DNA from: Epiperipatus broadwayi
Taxonomy: Eukaryota > Onychophora > Udeonychophora > Euonychophora > Peripatidae
Direction: 5' to 3'
DNA length: 64,000 nucleotides
Assembly (NCBI GenBank): GCA_028023455.1
Contig: JAQFVV010006256.1
Span: 2,294,001-2,358,000, forward strand
Part shown: in pieces, positions 12,146-25,306 of the stretch
How the letters are laid out: the number at the start of each line of letters is the position of its first letter
Position numbering within the stretch: the first letter of the stretch is position 1
Notes under the pieces: generated by a model
Told to the model about the DNA's origin: nothing
The model's input: only the letters and a program-made list of their open reading frames with translations
Databases searched by the model: none
Translations under genes and position numbers: made by a program

Positions 12146-14718
12146 AGCACTGAGAGATAGACTTTGAACTCTGTTAGATAGTACAATGAGTGTTAATACT
12201 CGTGAAGCGTAATCTGAGCTTCAGATTATCCACTTCAATATTTACTTAAACTTAAATGGTACCTCTTAAAGATTGTCAGAAACATAGTTGATGGGTCCAT
12301 CTTGATTAATGTGAAGATACTAGAAAATTCTTATCAATGGTTTTTATTTTTTACATTTGGTTATGTTGGTAAATGTTGATAATATCTTTGTTATTTTTCA
12401 TAGTAGCTGCAATGAACTACTCTCATTTAATTATGTCAGTAAAGGAGTGAACAAATAATCTAGCAAAATTATACATATAACAAATAATAATCAAAAATAT
12501 TTTGTAGGGTAAATGCAGCTCCAACAGTTTTTTCTTAGAAATACCATTTAATATGATGAAGATCAGATGGAGTCAGCAATCCAAAATTTGTAATTGATTA
12601 GTTCTTTGCAAAACATAAACATTTTCCTCATTATTCTAAATCGACAACAAGCAAAATTGCTAAAACCATTTTTAATTGTATGCTATTTTTATTATAACTT
12701 CTAATAATATTCTCAATTGGACTTTTAATGTTATAAATGGATTGCTGAAAAAATTTAAATGTGACAATTCATAAAGATATTCTAAACATTAACTGTCATC
12801 ATTTGTCAAGTAAATCCATAAAATACAAAATATTTATAGCTATCTTAAAAGATCTGAACTTAAAATCATCAGCATTTGCTTTTTTTAACCTGAATACCTC
12901 ATTCCTGTCACTTTTTTTTAAAATAATTTTATTATTGCCCATAAGAATCTATTTGATAGTCAAAATAATATTATGGTCCATTTAAGATTTGTATCCAACA
13001 ACAATAAATTTTACTTCCTTTTGATATTTCATTCTATACTACTCAATAAAAATTTGCCTAGAAACTACATTCAAATTCGAACTAGTGACCATAAACCAAG
13101 TTTGTGCAAAAGATAATTAATGCAGGTACCACATATTTAAATCTTATATTTGCTCTATGATTTCAGTTTAGATAATTTTGATAAATCAAATATTTATCTA
13201 AGGTAATATCCAGCCGAGGCCATCAGGTATTTGAATGCCATACACAATACTTTCATATATATGGACATCTAATAATAAAGAAACCAAGTCATACATCACA
13301 TGACTTATATTACATATGGAAGTTAAATGTACATCAAGACTTAATAATAAAAGAACTTTATAGAAATGAAACTAAATATCTATTTCCTAAAATTAATATT
13401 CATGTCTTATAGATACTAATTTATTCTAGTTGTGTGATATAGTACATAAACAACTAATAGTGAAAGTTTTTCATAAAACCAAGACAAAAATTTTGCTTCA
13501 ACAAAATAAAATAGAATAAAATCATTCCATTTAAGAATAAAGACGTTTTCACCAAATATTTGCAAAAACTTTTTGTTAGGTCTAAAATATCCACAAAATT
13601 TCAAGTTGCAATGAAGCAAAAAAATGTTTATAACTTTGTAAACTTTTCCACTAATGTAATTTTTTTTTTTGTAAACATAAAAAGTAATTATTCTTATTTA
13701 AAACTAGAAAAAAATTAAATTAGCTTTAAAAACCAAGAAAAAATCATATCAAAAGTTATCAATTAATGAACAAGTAAACACAATAAAGAGATCTATCAGA
13801 GAAATAAAATTGTTAAAAGAAAAACTGATCTAAAATATGTACAAAGTATTAAATATATCTATGTAAGAGTAAAAAATATTGAGTAAAATTAGTTGGTTAG
13901 AGAATCCATATTTGGTGATATTAATATCACACAAAATATAAATTACTTCAAAAGCATTGAAATAGCAGTCATAATAATATATATATAAACAATGATTTAT
14001 TAGCAGATAGACATAATATTACAGATTTCTATAAAGCAAATAATTATTTTTTTAAAATTTCTAAAATTCTGCAATTTAAAATAATTAAAAGACACAATTT
14101 TTACTCAATAATAGCATCTTAAACAAAATGATAAAAATTCACCAAAAATTCAAACACAGGAAAAAATGCTCTTAAAATACTAAAATTAGAAATTAAAAAT
14201 ATCAATAGTGAAAAATTTTGGTGTATATATAAAATACATACAAGACAGAATAAGAAATGAAACAACTGTTTACAAGATAGCTTTACTTCTATCAATCACA
14301 GCATTAAATGAAATGAAATAATATAAATAATAAGTTGATCAAAATAATTTCTTAAAGCCAAAATTATGAAAAACGATGGCAAAAACATTTGTTAAAGTAA
14401 ATGGATATTATCCAAACATGCCATCAAAAGATAATGCAAATTGAGGAATTGGATAATGAGAAGAAGCAATATTTATAAGTGAGATCTAACTTTGCTGTAA
14501 AACAGTAAATTATGAAACATTTTATTTTTTTAAAAATGATTAATAAACTGCATTATTTCCAGTAATCATAACAATTTGAATATTATGTAAAACTCAAAAA
14601 AATTGATATAAAATCTTACAGAATCTATTCAGAAAAAAAAAGTATGATGAATCTGGCTATATTTAAAAAAAAAAATTTTTGAAAATGAATAGTTGATTTT
14701 TCTGAAATAATTATACAA
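12146..14718. other. AT-rich spacer, no gene recognised
   Basis: From about 13640 the plus strand becomes strongly A-rich, which can be a sign of a decayed LINE, but I could not read any LINE motif. Open frames of 67-74 codons here have chance-like composition. Confidence 0.4.
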
Positions 14719-14826
14719 GTAATATTTACTAAGGCTATAAACCTCAAGAGTGTGTGCATGAAAATGCGAAGATAGGAACCTCTACAGGTCTTAATCACAA
14801 ATGTATGCTTTGGAAGAAAAGAGGGT
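14719..14826. repeat. Single-arm relic of the 3386-3723 foldback family
   Basis: It starts AATATTTACTAAGGC and continues with ACCTCAAGAGTGTG, CCTCTACAGGTCTTAA and TTTGGAAGAAAAGAGGG. These follow the outer ~108 bp of the foldback element's left arm in the same order, with scattered substitutions. The inner stem and the second arm are missing. Confidence 0.85.
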
Positions 14827-16309
14827 AAAAAGAGAACTTAAACTGAATGTAAATTACCCAATTCTATCTAATACTTTGAAAATAAGACTAAAACTAAAAA
14901 AGAAAACTAATACAGCAATTGACATTAAATAAAATATCCATAATAGTAATTATAAAAACTTTTGAACTTTTATGTTATAATTGTAATAAATTCAAATAGA
15001 TTGAGGAAACTAATTATAATGAATGTATAAAATGCCAATGCCTTTATATGCAAGATCACAATTAAAAAGTTGGTCAACTACTAAAACTTAATATAAAAAA
15101 TTGGTAATATAATTCTGTTAAATAAAGCCATTAAAGAAGTTCAAATAATACTATTAATAAAAGATTATCAGCAAATGTAAGACAATTTTCTAAATATAAA
15201 AACAAAGATTGTAATAATAATAATAAGGAAAATAAATGACTTTAAAATTGATAATAAATATATAGAAATGATCAATCATTTTTATTCTTTTGGATTATAC
15301 ATTAATAGCAGAGAAAGAAAAGAAATTCATTACAAATTAACATTAGGTGGAGTTGCAACAAAATATATTGAAAATATTTTTAAGGATGTGGAATTGTTTT
15401 AAAAATGATCATAACTGTTCTGTGACACCCTAAGAATGAGAACATTAGACCATAAAAAAGTAACAAAGTATATTGTTATGAAAAAATTATATTACTGATA
15501 AATATTTTTGAGAATTCTGTGGATAGCAAGAAAAATGAATAAGCAATTACTTGATTAAATAAAATCTAAAATCTTTCCTGAAGCAAAAATATCCAGGTTC
15601 AATTTTTTTTATTTTTATCTTATCATAAGAAAATATAATTTATTAAGATGGTATGTAATTTTGAAAAGTTGGTGCTATAATAAGATATTCAGTGATGAAG
15701 AGAATGACTCTATCACAATAATAAATGTGTCATTAAACTATCTAAAAAACTAAAAGATGATGTTATTTTAGAAAAGTATTATTTATATGATTGCCAAAAG
15801 TTTATATCAATTTTAAAATATATGGTAATAATAATGAGGATGATGATAATGATAATGATAATAATAATGATGAATGCCAGTTACAAAATTAATTTTTTAT
15901 GCCGTTTGATGCTATTGGCCCAGAATTAAATCCAAATGATGGTACTATAATTCAGATAGAAAAATAATGCACAACAAAAGCCTGTAACAAAAAAACCCAA
16001 TTTATTTAGAAATTTAAAAGCATAGTAGAAACAAAAAAAAAAAGAAAATAAAAGATATTACAAAATGATAAAAGCTAATCAACAAACGGAAAAAAAATTT
16101 GATTAACTGAATCATTAGTGGTACTGATAAATGAAAATAAAACTAAATCAAAGTACTCTGGATATAATCCTAAATATGTTATTAAAAATATTTTAAACTA
16201 ATATATAAATCAAATGGTAAACTGAGAGAAAGAGATATACATAAAACAAATATAAGCAAAATAAAGCCTTTTGATTTTGGAAATAAAATTATCTTGTAGT
16301 ATCATTTAA
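14827..16309. other. A-rich spacer with GAT/AAT microsatellite
   Basis: Plus-strand A-rich DNA without a readable domain. A short imperfect GAT/AAT microsatellite lies at about 15830-15875. Confidence 0.4.
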
Positions 16310-18900
16310 ATTTTATCATCATCATCAGTTTCAACTAAGGTGTCTCCAAATTTAATTTAGTTCTCCAATCTCTAGTTTCTCTGCTCCACATCAAACCAGC
16401 AAACTTTTTTATTTTATTTGTCCATTTCATATATGGATTCTTTCTAGGTCTTTTAGAATCTTTTGGGATCCAGTTTAAGATTTCACCATTCCATTTATAA
16501 GCTTCCCTTCTATTAATATGTCCAGTCTGACTCCAATCTCTTACTTCTTTTAATTATGTCAGTAAGTGTTTGTTATCTCATCCATGTACTTCACTTTCAA
16601 TCCTTTCCTTTCACTTTTAACATATATCTCTCTAAACTTCAATGAGTGGCATGAAGTCTGTGTCATGCTCTTCTATTAAGTGACCAAATCTCAGATCTAT
16701 AAGTAAAAAAATGATAAAACACATTTATTAAATATCTTTCTTTTCAACAATATAAGCATATATTTTTTAATATTATGTTATTTTTACCAAAATATTCCAT
16801 CCAAGTTCAATTCTATGATTATTTTCATCCATTATGTTCCCATTTGTATTCTTTTTTTAATTCATTATTATGATTCTTTATTTTCTTCTTTTGAGAAATT
16901 CATTGAACATTATTTTAGTTTTTGTAGAATTTATCTTTATTTCCTACCTTTTTACTTTCATATGATAAGTCTTTCAATATTTTCTGAAATTCTGAAGCAT
17001 TATTTGTAAAAAACTACATCACCTGAAAAATCTAGATGACTTAAATTGTCTTCATTTTTTATTCCCTTAGATCATTTTCATCCACAAAAAATTCTTGAAA
17101 ACTGCTAAAAAAAGTTTTGAAGATGTGAAGTCACCCTGCCATACATTTCTTCTCAGTATTAATCTTCTTAGTATCACTATGTAATATAATAATTGCTGTT
17201 ATATTTTGATAAGTAGTTTTTAAAATATGATAATATCTTAAGTCCATATTTTAATGATCCATTACATTAATCACTAGAAACATTTATAGAATTAAATGTC
17301 TTTGCATAAGCTACAAATTCAAAACATAATGGCAACTCATATTCATTGGTTCTTTGTATAACTTTTCTCAATACCCGGATGTGACTTTTAAATTAATCTT
17401 GTTTATTTGGTTGATTAAAATACAAAATTAATTATAGATGAGTTGTAATTTTCTCAATAAAGATTTTGTATAAAATTGAAAAAAGACTAATAGGTTTGTA
17501 ATTTCTAATATCTTCTTTATCACCTTTTAAAATATCAATAGTACTACTCCATTTTTCCAATCATTTAGCAGATCTTTATTATTTAGACATTTGGTATATA
17601 ACTTTGTTAACAATGTTTTTATTTTTTCCTGTTTTTTTAAGATATCAATTATAATTCCATCCTTATCTGGAGCTTTCCCCCTTCATATATTTAAGAGCAT
17701 GTTTTATTTTTTTATTTAAAATGCTGGGCAATTCAGAAGATATAGTAATTGCAGGGAATAATTTTTCTTGTTTTTTATTGCTATATAATTTTTTATATAA
17801 CTCTTCCACACATTTCAAGACCTTATCTCTCTTTTCAATAATAGTTCTATCATTTTAATTGCAGATATAAGTTCAATGCCAAGAAGTTCATTTCCATTTT
17901 TGACACTTCTATTTTTTTCTATAGCTTTCATTGCTAATTCATAATTATAATTTCTTATATCATTATAAATTATTTTTCTATCATTTTCTAAAACTCTAGA
18001 TATTTTATTCTTCTTAATGGTTTATTTTTATATATGTTCATATTTTTTCTTTTTTATACACATTGTTTCAGAAGAAAATTTATTGATCAATTGTGCCTTT
18101 TTTGTATCAACTACCTTTGTTATAGTTCTTAATAGAGTATGTTATTTTTATAATGATTTCATTCAAATATGAACCATCTTCAAAATATGTTAATGTTTGA
18201 AAATGATTTGCAAGGCTTAAATTAAATTCATTAGAATGTTTCTGAAGATTAGGAATATTTTCTGTGGATAATGTTTTTCTTAATAATATCAAATCTCTAA
18301 TTTTTCATTAACTAGTATCTTGCATCTCATTAAATTGAAGATCACTGATGTGACCAAGATATTAAAATATTACAATATAGAAATATATATCTTCTGATTT
18401 TCTGTTAGACAAAATTTCTATTCCAATTCTGCTGTCCCTTCATTTGGATACTTCCATGGCCATCTATTTAGCATTTTTCTCAAAGAAATAATTCTTAATG
18501 TAAAGGTTTTCTTTTTCTGCAAATTCCAGAAGTCTGTGTTCTCTCTCATATCTATCATCATAAACAAATTTACTCTCAGCATTTTCATTTTACAATAATT
18601 TTCTAATTCTAGCATTAAAGTTTTTCATGACAATTTTAAATTTTGTACATCGACATAAAATCCTTTACTTCTTATTGACAATGGGATATTGTTAGGGCAT
18701 AAACCTAAATTATCTGCACTTGGTATCTTCTATTAAGTGGAAAAATCTTGCTATTCTGTCTGATATACCATCAATCTCCAAAATACTATTCTTTCATTTT
18801 TTTATACTAAATCCCACTTGGCTTGTAGTTCAATATTTATGCCTTTGTAATGTATTATTCATCTATTTTTAAATTAGTTGCCTCTTCATCTTTTCTTTTA
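16310..18900 (-). pseudogene. RTE-clade LINE retrotransposon, inactive
   Basis: Reading the minus strand in several frames gives RTE-type protein in the right order. Endonuclease end: RENTDFWNLQ and RWPWKYPNEGT (about 18430-18570; family form R.WTW.SP). Fingers: KGDKEDIRNYKPISL (about 17485-17535). Motif A region: LPLCFEFVAYAKTFNSI (about 17285-17340). Motif B: RGVRQGDVTSSKLF (about 17120-17165). Motif C region: NLSHLDFSGDVVF (about 17020-17055). C-terminal tail: GHINRREAYKWNGEI (about 16490-16530). The catalytic Asp of motif A and the first Asp of the expected FADD are substituted, and stops and frameshifts are frequent, so it is dead. The 3' end runs into GATGATGATGATAAA (16315-16330), a short-repeat tail typical of RTE elements. 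The start is 5'-truncated or too decayed to place. Confidence 0.85.
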
Positions 18901-20532
18901 ACTTCACAGAATATAGCATTGTCCCATTTAATACTATGAAGTTGTAAGTGCATAAATAAAAAGATTTTTAGCACTCTTCACCTTCATCTACAAACCACTG
19001 CCTTGACTAAAAACTTTGCAGCTTCCTGTGATTATGGACCATAATTTAGCTTTTTCTGTCTTGATTGTAAAAGTGTATTTACACACATTCATTATTCCTT
19101 CAAGAAAACTAATTGATATTTCAGTTAAAACTATCAGCCAACTGAGAAAAATGACAAAGGTGGTTTTTTTATTTAAACTCGGAGGTAAAAAGTCAACTTA
19201 CCATGTTGGCTATTACATGTTGGTAAGTGGATAACCTATGTTTGTATATTATATGCATAGCAATATAGTAATAACAGCTGCAATGACAAGTACATATGGA
19301 AAAGATATTAGGTATTTGCCCTGCTCAGTTCATTTAAGGCTTGAAAGAGAAGTAAAGGTGTTTCCTTTCACCCAGAAAACTCTTTTCTCATACCCAATAT
19401 TATTTTATCACATTGTATTTATTAACTAATTTGAAACATATTCTCTTATCTCATTCCTCATATATAACAAAAAAAGATTTTACCTTAAAGCAGTGTAATT
19501 GTAATTTTATTAATCTGCTATCAATTTCAAAAACAAGCCTTAGAGAAAGACTACATATTCTTTACAACTAATGTGTTTTTTTTATACTGAATATATAAAT
19601 ATATTATATAATATTAGAACTCATATAATAGTATTTTTGATCATTCAGTTTTTATTATAAGTGTAAACCAAATCTGCATATTTGCTTACAACTTTATATT
19701 AAAATAAATAATATTAGATATTTCATTTTCTTGTAAAAAAATGAATAAAATATAATTATCAAAAACTAATGTTACAGCATCTTAGCTAAGAGTGATAATT
19801 AATAATATTATTAAATAAATCAGCACTTGATTATCATAAAATTGGATGGAGCTCAGAAAACAACACAGACTTTAATCTGAATTTGTAAAGAGTATACAAA
19901 AGAGCACAGCAAATTTACTATAACATTTATATTAGAAGAATTAAAAAAAAAATCTAATTTAAAATAATTCACTAGACTAACATTTATGAAAAACGTCAGA
20001 AACTATATATATAAATTATTGCCAATGACTGTAAATAAAAATAATTAATCAGTTTATAATCTTTTTATTAATTCAGAAATAAATTTTATTTATTTATTTA
20101 TTTAGCATGTGAATCTTTTTATTAGACAAACATCACCAAAAAAAAAAATCTGAAGAGATTCAGACTGGGAAATAAATTCTTTGGTGGATTCATTAAGTCT
20201 TTCACTTATGTCAATGGTTGCATAGATTGGATAAAGTTAGATAGGATTAGAGTAAAGTTAGCGTAATAATTATGTTAAAATTATAGTTAGAATTTGGGTG
20301 TGCCTACAACCACATAATTCAGTAAATAAGCACAACAACAAAAATGGTCCTAAATCTGTTGAAAGATTCCAATAATTATAAGAACATTTTTATCTATCTG
20401 ACTTTGGTATTGGATCTGGGAAAAGAAATTTGTTTATAGCATCACAATAAAACACACCTTAATTTGAGATCTGTCTAAGATGATAAAACAATGTCTTACT
20501 TCTTTAATAAATATGACTTCTTTAATAAATTT
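18901..20532. other. AT-rich spacer, no gene recognised
   Basis: Two adjacent plus-strand frames of 72 and 63 codons at 19016-19429 show no domain or splice context that I can recognise. Other content is A/T-rich. Confidence 0.4.
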
Positions 20533-20739
20533 TTATATATTTTTGTGGCAAGTTTGTCTTTTTATATTTGATGGAGGAATAAGTAGAAGGATTTCAATGT
20601 TCATAATATTTTTCTTGTAATATTTAATTTCATATACATAAATTTTTTGTGGGCATCTTGTTCTCCAAATAGGAGCACAGTATTCATCAATAGAACATAC
20701 TAATTCTATGAAAGATGTTTTGAGACTATTTATACACAT
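20533..20739 (-). pseudogene. Possible LINE C-terminal scrap
   Basis: The 68-codon minus-strand frame contains SFIELVCSIDEYCAPIW, which resembles the segment after the reverse transcriptase in Jockey/CR1-type LINEs (family form: LVR..LEY..PVW). The rest is not recognisable. It could be a distant relic of a LINE like that at 21650-23530, or a chance match. Confidence 0.35.
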
Positions 20740-21389
20740 TACCTGTAATCCAATCAGTTTTCAAGGTTGTTTTTAAAATTATTGTATATATAATCTTTGA
20801 CAATGAGAAAGCCAAGATTATTCTTAAGAAGCATGGGATAAGGTCAGTTTCCTAAATTGCAGAGAGTTATCTTCAGCTTATAAGATTTTATCCCAGTCAT
20901 CTACTTTAAAAGTTAAACATGTTTTCTTTGTGGAATTAAGGATTGAGCTCCAGTCTTTAAAAAAAACTTCAAACTTTATATATATTGTTAAATACATATA
21001 TCTTTACTTCAGAAAGAATATTTTTTATGAATTCAAGATAATATTCTCAATATAAATAAATTTACTGTATTAGATTTTTAGGAGATAACTAAAAATTATA
21101 TTAAATAAAGTGAGTAGGCAAACACCATAGAAGACAATTTTGAAAAATTTTGTGTTTGCCGAGATTAATATTATAAACATTAAAATTTTCTGTCAGAGTA
21201 GATTTTTCAAGAAAGTTAATATAATTAATACATAAATCATTTAAATGCTTTTAGAAAAAAAATCATTTTTTCAAATAGATATATGCTTAAATCATATTAA
21301 TAAAGATAAAATCAATTTCATTTCATTTGAGAGTTTTTTTCAATATGAAAACTTGTCCACATTATCTTGGCTTAAACAAGTTTTAAAGA
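20740..21389. other. AT-rich spacer, nothing recognised
   Basis: No coding signal or repeat seen. Confidence 0.4.
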
Positions 21390-21513
21390 TAGATAATTCT
21401 ATCAAGCATTAGCGACCAAATCGTCAGCACAGCTGCCTTACAAGTAGTTGTTCCGTGTTTACGGGTTCGCTTCTCGGACGATGCTTTGACACAGGGGGGG
21501 GGTAGATAATTCT
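21390..21513 (+). mobile_element. tRNA-derived SINE, short copy A, with 11-bp TSD
   Basis: The insertion 21401-21502 is flanked by exact TAGATAATTCT repeats (21390-21400 and 21503-21513). It shares CAGCACAGCTGCCTTACAA with the SINE at 35522-35614. GGGTTCGCTTCTC resembles a pol III B box, and the A-box region is degenerate here. It ends in a run of nine G. No LINE-like tail is seen. The combination of tRNA-like promoter and target duplication supports a SINE. Confidence 0.78.
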
Positions 21514-21551
21514 CAATTTACGATTATTCTTATAAAAAGCTTCTATGAAAT

Positions 21552-21606
21552 ATATAATAATAATAACATTAACAATAACAACAACAACAATAATAATAAT
21601 TAATAA
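21552..21606. repeat. AAT/AAC microsatellite
   Basis: An imperfect trinucleotide run (AAT, AAC) continuing the (ATA) pattern. Confidence 0.85.
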
Positions 21607-21649
21607 GAATTCAATTTATTTATCATGCAAAAATTACAGAATTACATAA

Positions 21650-23530
21650 TAATTAATATACAATAATACAAACAAGCAAGGATATATAGTAAAATGTGTA
21701 TAGAGCAAAATATGGGATTATAACTATGTATATAATTTTAAAAAATCTTTGATGTTGTTAAGAAACCACCAATTATCAATTGAAAATCCTAAGGCTAAAT
21801 CAGGTTTTTCTAATAATCTATAATAGTTTTATTTGTTCTGCGTTTAATTAGAACTAAAATAAGGTGTGTATATTTATTCAATATATTCTTATAATATTAT
21901 TAATAAATTTTTTGAAATCTGATTCGGACATATTATCATTAGTAAGATCTTGGCTATAAGTATTAGACAAGTGAAACAAAGATAAAATTTTAATGTTTCA
22001 CAGTAACAAACTATAATATAAAATAGATTAGAGGTGTATGTTTTCTATAAATTCTTATTAATAGTAATATTTAAGCTTTTATTTGGTAAAAATATTTTCT
22101 GAGTTACAATTTATATATATATGAATTTAAGATCTCTGATCTTTTTTCTAACAGATAAAGATAGATTATAGTTATCTAACTTAATATAATTAAAAAAAAT
22201 ATTGTAGATTAATTGAATTCTGAAATATTTCATTTGGAATTTGAGTTACAAACTACAGATCCATATTCTAAAATAGGCAAAAACAAAAAAAAGGAGAAAA
22301 ACAATTTATGCTTTGGAAAATTAATATATTGGCTATTATGCCTTAAAATAATAGCTATTATTTCAATGAAATGGAAAAAAAAATTTTTGCCAGCAAATAA
22401 AATGTTGAGGTCTTTATAGGTAAAACATGGATTTATTTTATGGCCCTCAGTATAAAGACATTTAAAAAATTCAGCTTTCTTGCAATAATAAGAATTGATC
22501 ATTTTTCCATATTAATATTCATCTTATTATTTTTACATCATTTCAAAAAATTGTTAACATTTTTTTTGCAAAAGATTGCAATCATTGAATTGGTACACCT
22601 TAATATTTTATAATCATCTGCATAACATAAAATTAAGATAACTCCAAATTTTCTCTTCAAATCCTCTGTATAAATGTTAAATAATAATGGTGCTAAAAAC
22701 TCCTTTGAGATACCCTTAGATTGCAAGAATATAAATTAGAAGTCATTATAAAATTTTGCACAAACCATTCTTTCTTTGAAAAACATTTAAACTTTTTAAT
22801 AAAATTCAGAGAAAAGCCGATATTTGTACATTTTATGATCTACTTTATCAAATGCCTTAAATAAATCAAAATAAACATCTAAATGATATTCATTCTCAAA
22901 TATATTAGCTATGCATTGTAATTAAAACATTTACCTCATTTTTTTTATAAACACAACTTTTATATGTATTTTTATATTGGGCTATTTCCAAAAAAAAAAA
23001 AAATTAACTTTATTTAAATATTCCAAATACATTCAACTGTTTGTAATAGCATGTCAGGAAATAGTCCAATATAAAAATACAACTAAAACACCGTCATCAC
23101 AAACCTTCAAGAAAACACAACTTTTAAATGTCTGTGCAGTTATATAAAAAACTGAAGCATTGTCTATAACTATTAATATTATTTCTCAAATTTTTAAAAA
23201 TTGGTACAATTTTACAAGTATAAGTGAGTTGCAGAAAACACAAATTTTAATGCAATTAAAAACATAGCACTAAATAAGTAGGAATGTATTCTGCACACTT
23301 TTTAAAAAAAGGTATATTATCATAACCCAAACTTGAATGTAATTTAATTTCTTTTATACCAGTTATGACATCACTATTGTTGAAACAATCAATAGAAATA
23401 CTATTGTTAAGACATTCATTAAGAAATATAAATTTATAAGCTAATTGAGATTTTCTGGATAATTTAGAAAAGTGAAATGAAAAATCATCAACATCAGAAT
23501 TTTTAGTAAAAGACAAAAATTTCCTATAAT
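21650..23530 (-). pseudogene. Jockey/CR1-type LINE reverse transcriptase, broken and interrupted
   Basis: On the minus strand the reverse-transcriptase motifs appear in order. Fingers: IKEIKLHSSLGYDNIP (in the frame 23256-23516; family form I..LK...S.G.D.IP). Motif A: LDVYFDLFKAFDKVDH (about 22835-22885). Motif B: QSKGISKEFLAPLLFNIY (about 22665-22725). Motif C: LCYADDYKIL (about 22598-22630). Thumb/connection: PILEYGSVVCN (about 22240-22275). The motif C YADD is intact, but stops fall between blocks and a 150-bp foldback element is inserted at 22963-23112. The motif pattern places it among Jockey/CR1-like LINEs; the exact clade is not determined. Both ends are unclear. Confidence 0.85.
22949..23126. 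mobile_element. 150-bp palindromic SINE-like insertion inside the LINE, with 14-bp TSD
   Basis: Exact direct repeats AAACACAACTTTTA (22949-22962 and 23113-23126) bracket 22963-23112. Its ends are inverted: GTATTTTTATATTGG on the left is complemented by CCAATATAAAAATAC on the right, 24 bp in all with one mismatch. The right tail (CATCACAAACCTTCAAG) and the interior (ACTTTATTTAAA, CAAATAC) match the outer arms of the larger palindrome at 56038-56652, so it is a shorter member of that family without the tRNA-like centre. Confidence 0.82.
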
Positions 23531-23546
23531 TTACTTACAAGATGGG

Positions 23547-23550
<4 letters not shown>

Positions 23551-23590
<40 letters not shown>
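23551..23590. repeat. (TA)n microsatellite abutting LTR element 1
   Basis: About 20 AT units ending directly at the TGTACC start of the LTR. Confidence 0.95.
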
Positions 23591-23593
<3 letters not shown>

Positions 23594-24150
23594 ACCAATA
23601 TTGAATATTGGCACATATTAATTTTATTTTAAAATTAATAAAAAAGAAATTAAAAATATTAAACAACTTATAAAAATCTAAAAGGTTTTTTTAGTAAACA
23701 AAATCAGTTTGCTGTCAAAAGTAAAGTTAAAAAATCAGAATTTTAAAATAAAATTTTTTTCATGAAAGTGTGTGAAATAAAAGTTACAATTAATTAATCA
23801 GAAGTGAAGTAAAAAGTTTTTATTAGTATTCGTAAAAATATTATTTAAAAGTTAAAACATACAAATCTCTTTTCATTCAAGTTTAATTAAAGAAAAAATA
23901 ATGTTAAAACTAATATATGTGCATATATATGTGTGATTGTCAACAATAGAATAAATGTTATTATAAATAAATGAAAGTTAAAGAAGATTATCATTAAAAA
24001 ACACGGCAATGGCTATTAGATAAAACAATACATTTTTGCATGGCTATTACTAATTAAGCAATCTTTCAAAACACGTTTATCAAACGATTATCACTGGAAT
24101 TTAGACAACAGATCTTTGCCGGAGATATTAGAAAGACAACATGTCGCAGG

Positions 24151-24187
24151 TATAAATAGACTTTTTTTATTGGACAGTAGTCAGTTC
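24151..24187 (+). promoter_or_regulatory. LTR core promoter: TATA box plus initiator
   Basis: TATAAATAGA at 24151-24160 is followed 30 bp later by AGTAGTCAGTTC, whose TCAGTT fits an arthropod-style initiator. The same pair recurs in the 3' LTR (27321 and 27351). TATA-to-initiator spacing is right for RNA polymerase II and would mark the U3/R boundary. Confidence 0.75.
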
Positions 24188-24868
24188 TCAAAGTAATTGA
24201 GTAGTGCAGTTCACAAATTAATTGAATCAGTTGAGTTAATTATATCCAGAAACAAAATGCAGTGCTGAGAAGATTTTGGGAATTCACGCCTCTCCACAGC
24301 CTAAAAAGTCCGATGAAAACAACAAGATCTGCCCATGAAATAATGTCAATGTAACAACTTAGAAAATCTCTGTCAGTATCTAATTGTCTCCAATAGTAAT
24401 AATCGTGAAAATCAGGAAACTCATCAAGGAAAAGTCCCAGCCGGCTGGTAAGCATTCATAATGGAAATATCCTCACCGAAAGCAGCCACCAAAGAGAACA
24501 AATTTCTACGACTACATTCAAAAGTCTAGGTAAAAACATTTGCTTATTTCGTTTATACTGTAATAGCCATTGCATTGCATTAATTCGTACGAATCTTTCA
24601 AGAGTCTAATTATATGAACTCTATATCATACATAAATGAACTATTGATGTGTGTGATTAAATTTCAAATACTATGTAGTCCTTTATTATCATTATTATGT
24701 GTATGCATGAGTTAATATGTGCATGATCCTTATATCAATATTATTAGTCAAAGTAGATAAATTCCCAGTGTTCTGTTATGAAAATATTCAAGAATATTTA
24801 AACTATTTAGAATGTTAATTTAAAATATGCGTGTGTTTTATTAGAAGTATAAAATGTTTAAATTTAGT

Positions 24869-24890
24869 AAATAAATGTTAGTTAATAAAT
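24869..24890 (+). promoter_or_regulatory. Candidate poly(A) signal of LTR 1
   Basis: AATAAA occurs at 24869-24874 and again at 24884-24889, about 690 bp after the initiator. Either could end the R region. AATAAA is frequent by chance in this AT-rich DNA. Confidence 0.4.
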
Positions 24891-25288
24891 TATCTTTAAA
24901 ATTAAACTTTATTTGTCGGTCAATTCTTTTTAACAAATTCTTTTATCAATTCTTTTAATCACTAATTAAGTATAATCTATTAGTGATTACAAATAGCTGA
25001 GCTAGTCGTGGATTTAGGCGTTGAGTTAGTGGCCACTGTTCAAAGTGCGTTGTCTATTCTTTTAGTATTCTTTTAGAATAAGCAGCTGGCACCCATGTTT
25101 ATACACAAATAAAAAAAAGTCCTTTGAACTTGGTGTTGAACTCAACAGCCGAGAAGAGCTATGTCCTGGAAATGTAATGCTAGTTATATACTTTATAGCT
25201 ATTGTTTGGGCATACATACTCTCTGAGTATGTTCTTCTCTGCCTAAGAGGCCGGTGTTTCGAATGCACATATTCAAACTTGGTTCAAA

Positions 25289-25306
25289 TGGCACCCAACA
25301 TGGGAA
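25289..25306 (+). other. Primer-binding site of LTR element 1, tRNA-Lys-like
   Basis: TGGCACCCAACATGGGAA begins two bases after the 5' LTR. It closely follows the tRNA-Lys(1,2)-type primer-binding site used by many LTR retroelements (TGGCGCCCAACGTGGGG), with G-to-A changes that look like CpG decay. Confidence 0.8.

Larger units (their letters stand above)
23591..25286 (+). repeat. 5' LTR of element 1
   Basis: It starts TGTACCAATATTG, which includes the palindrome CCAATATTGAATATTGG, and is taken to end at TTCA two bases before the PBS (TG...CA convention). The end is therefore set by the PBS rather than by the other LTR, which is truncated. A 71-codon minus-strand frame inside it is chance. 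Confidence 0.85.

Noticed and set aside
15826-15876. CRISPR-like array
   Set aside because: Only a trinucleotide microsatellite; no repeat-spacer pattern exists anywhere in the window and the DNA is eukaryotic.
19016-19429. Two consecutive plus frames as exons of a host gene
   Set aside because: No acceptor/donor pair, domain or codon bias supports coding; composition is chance-like.
24240-24455. 71-codon minus frame in LTR 1
   Set aside because: Inside the LTR and partly broken in the other LTR copy; not a gene.
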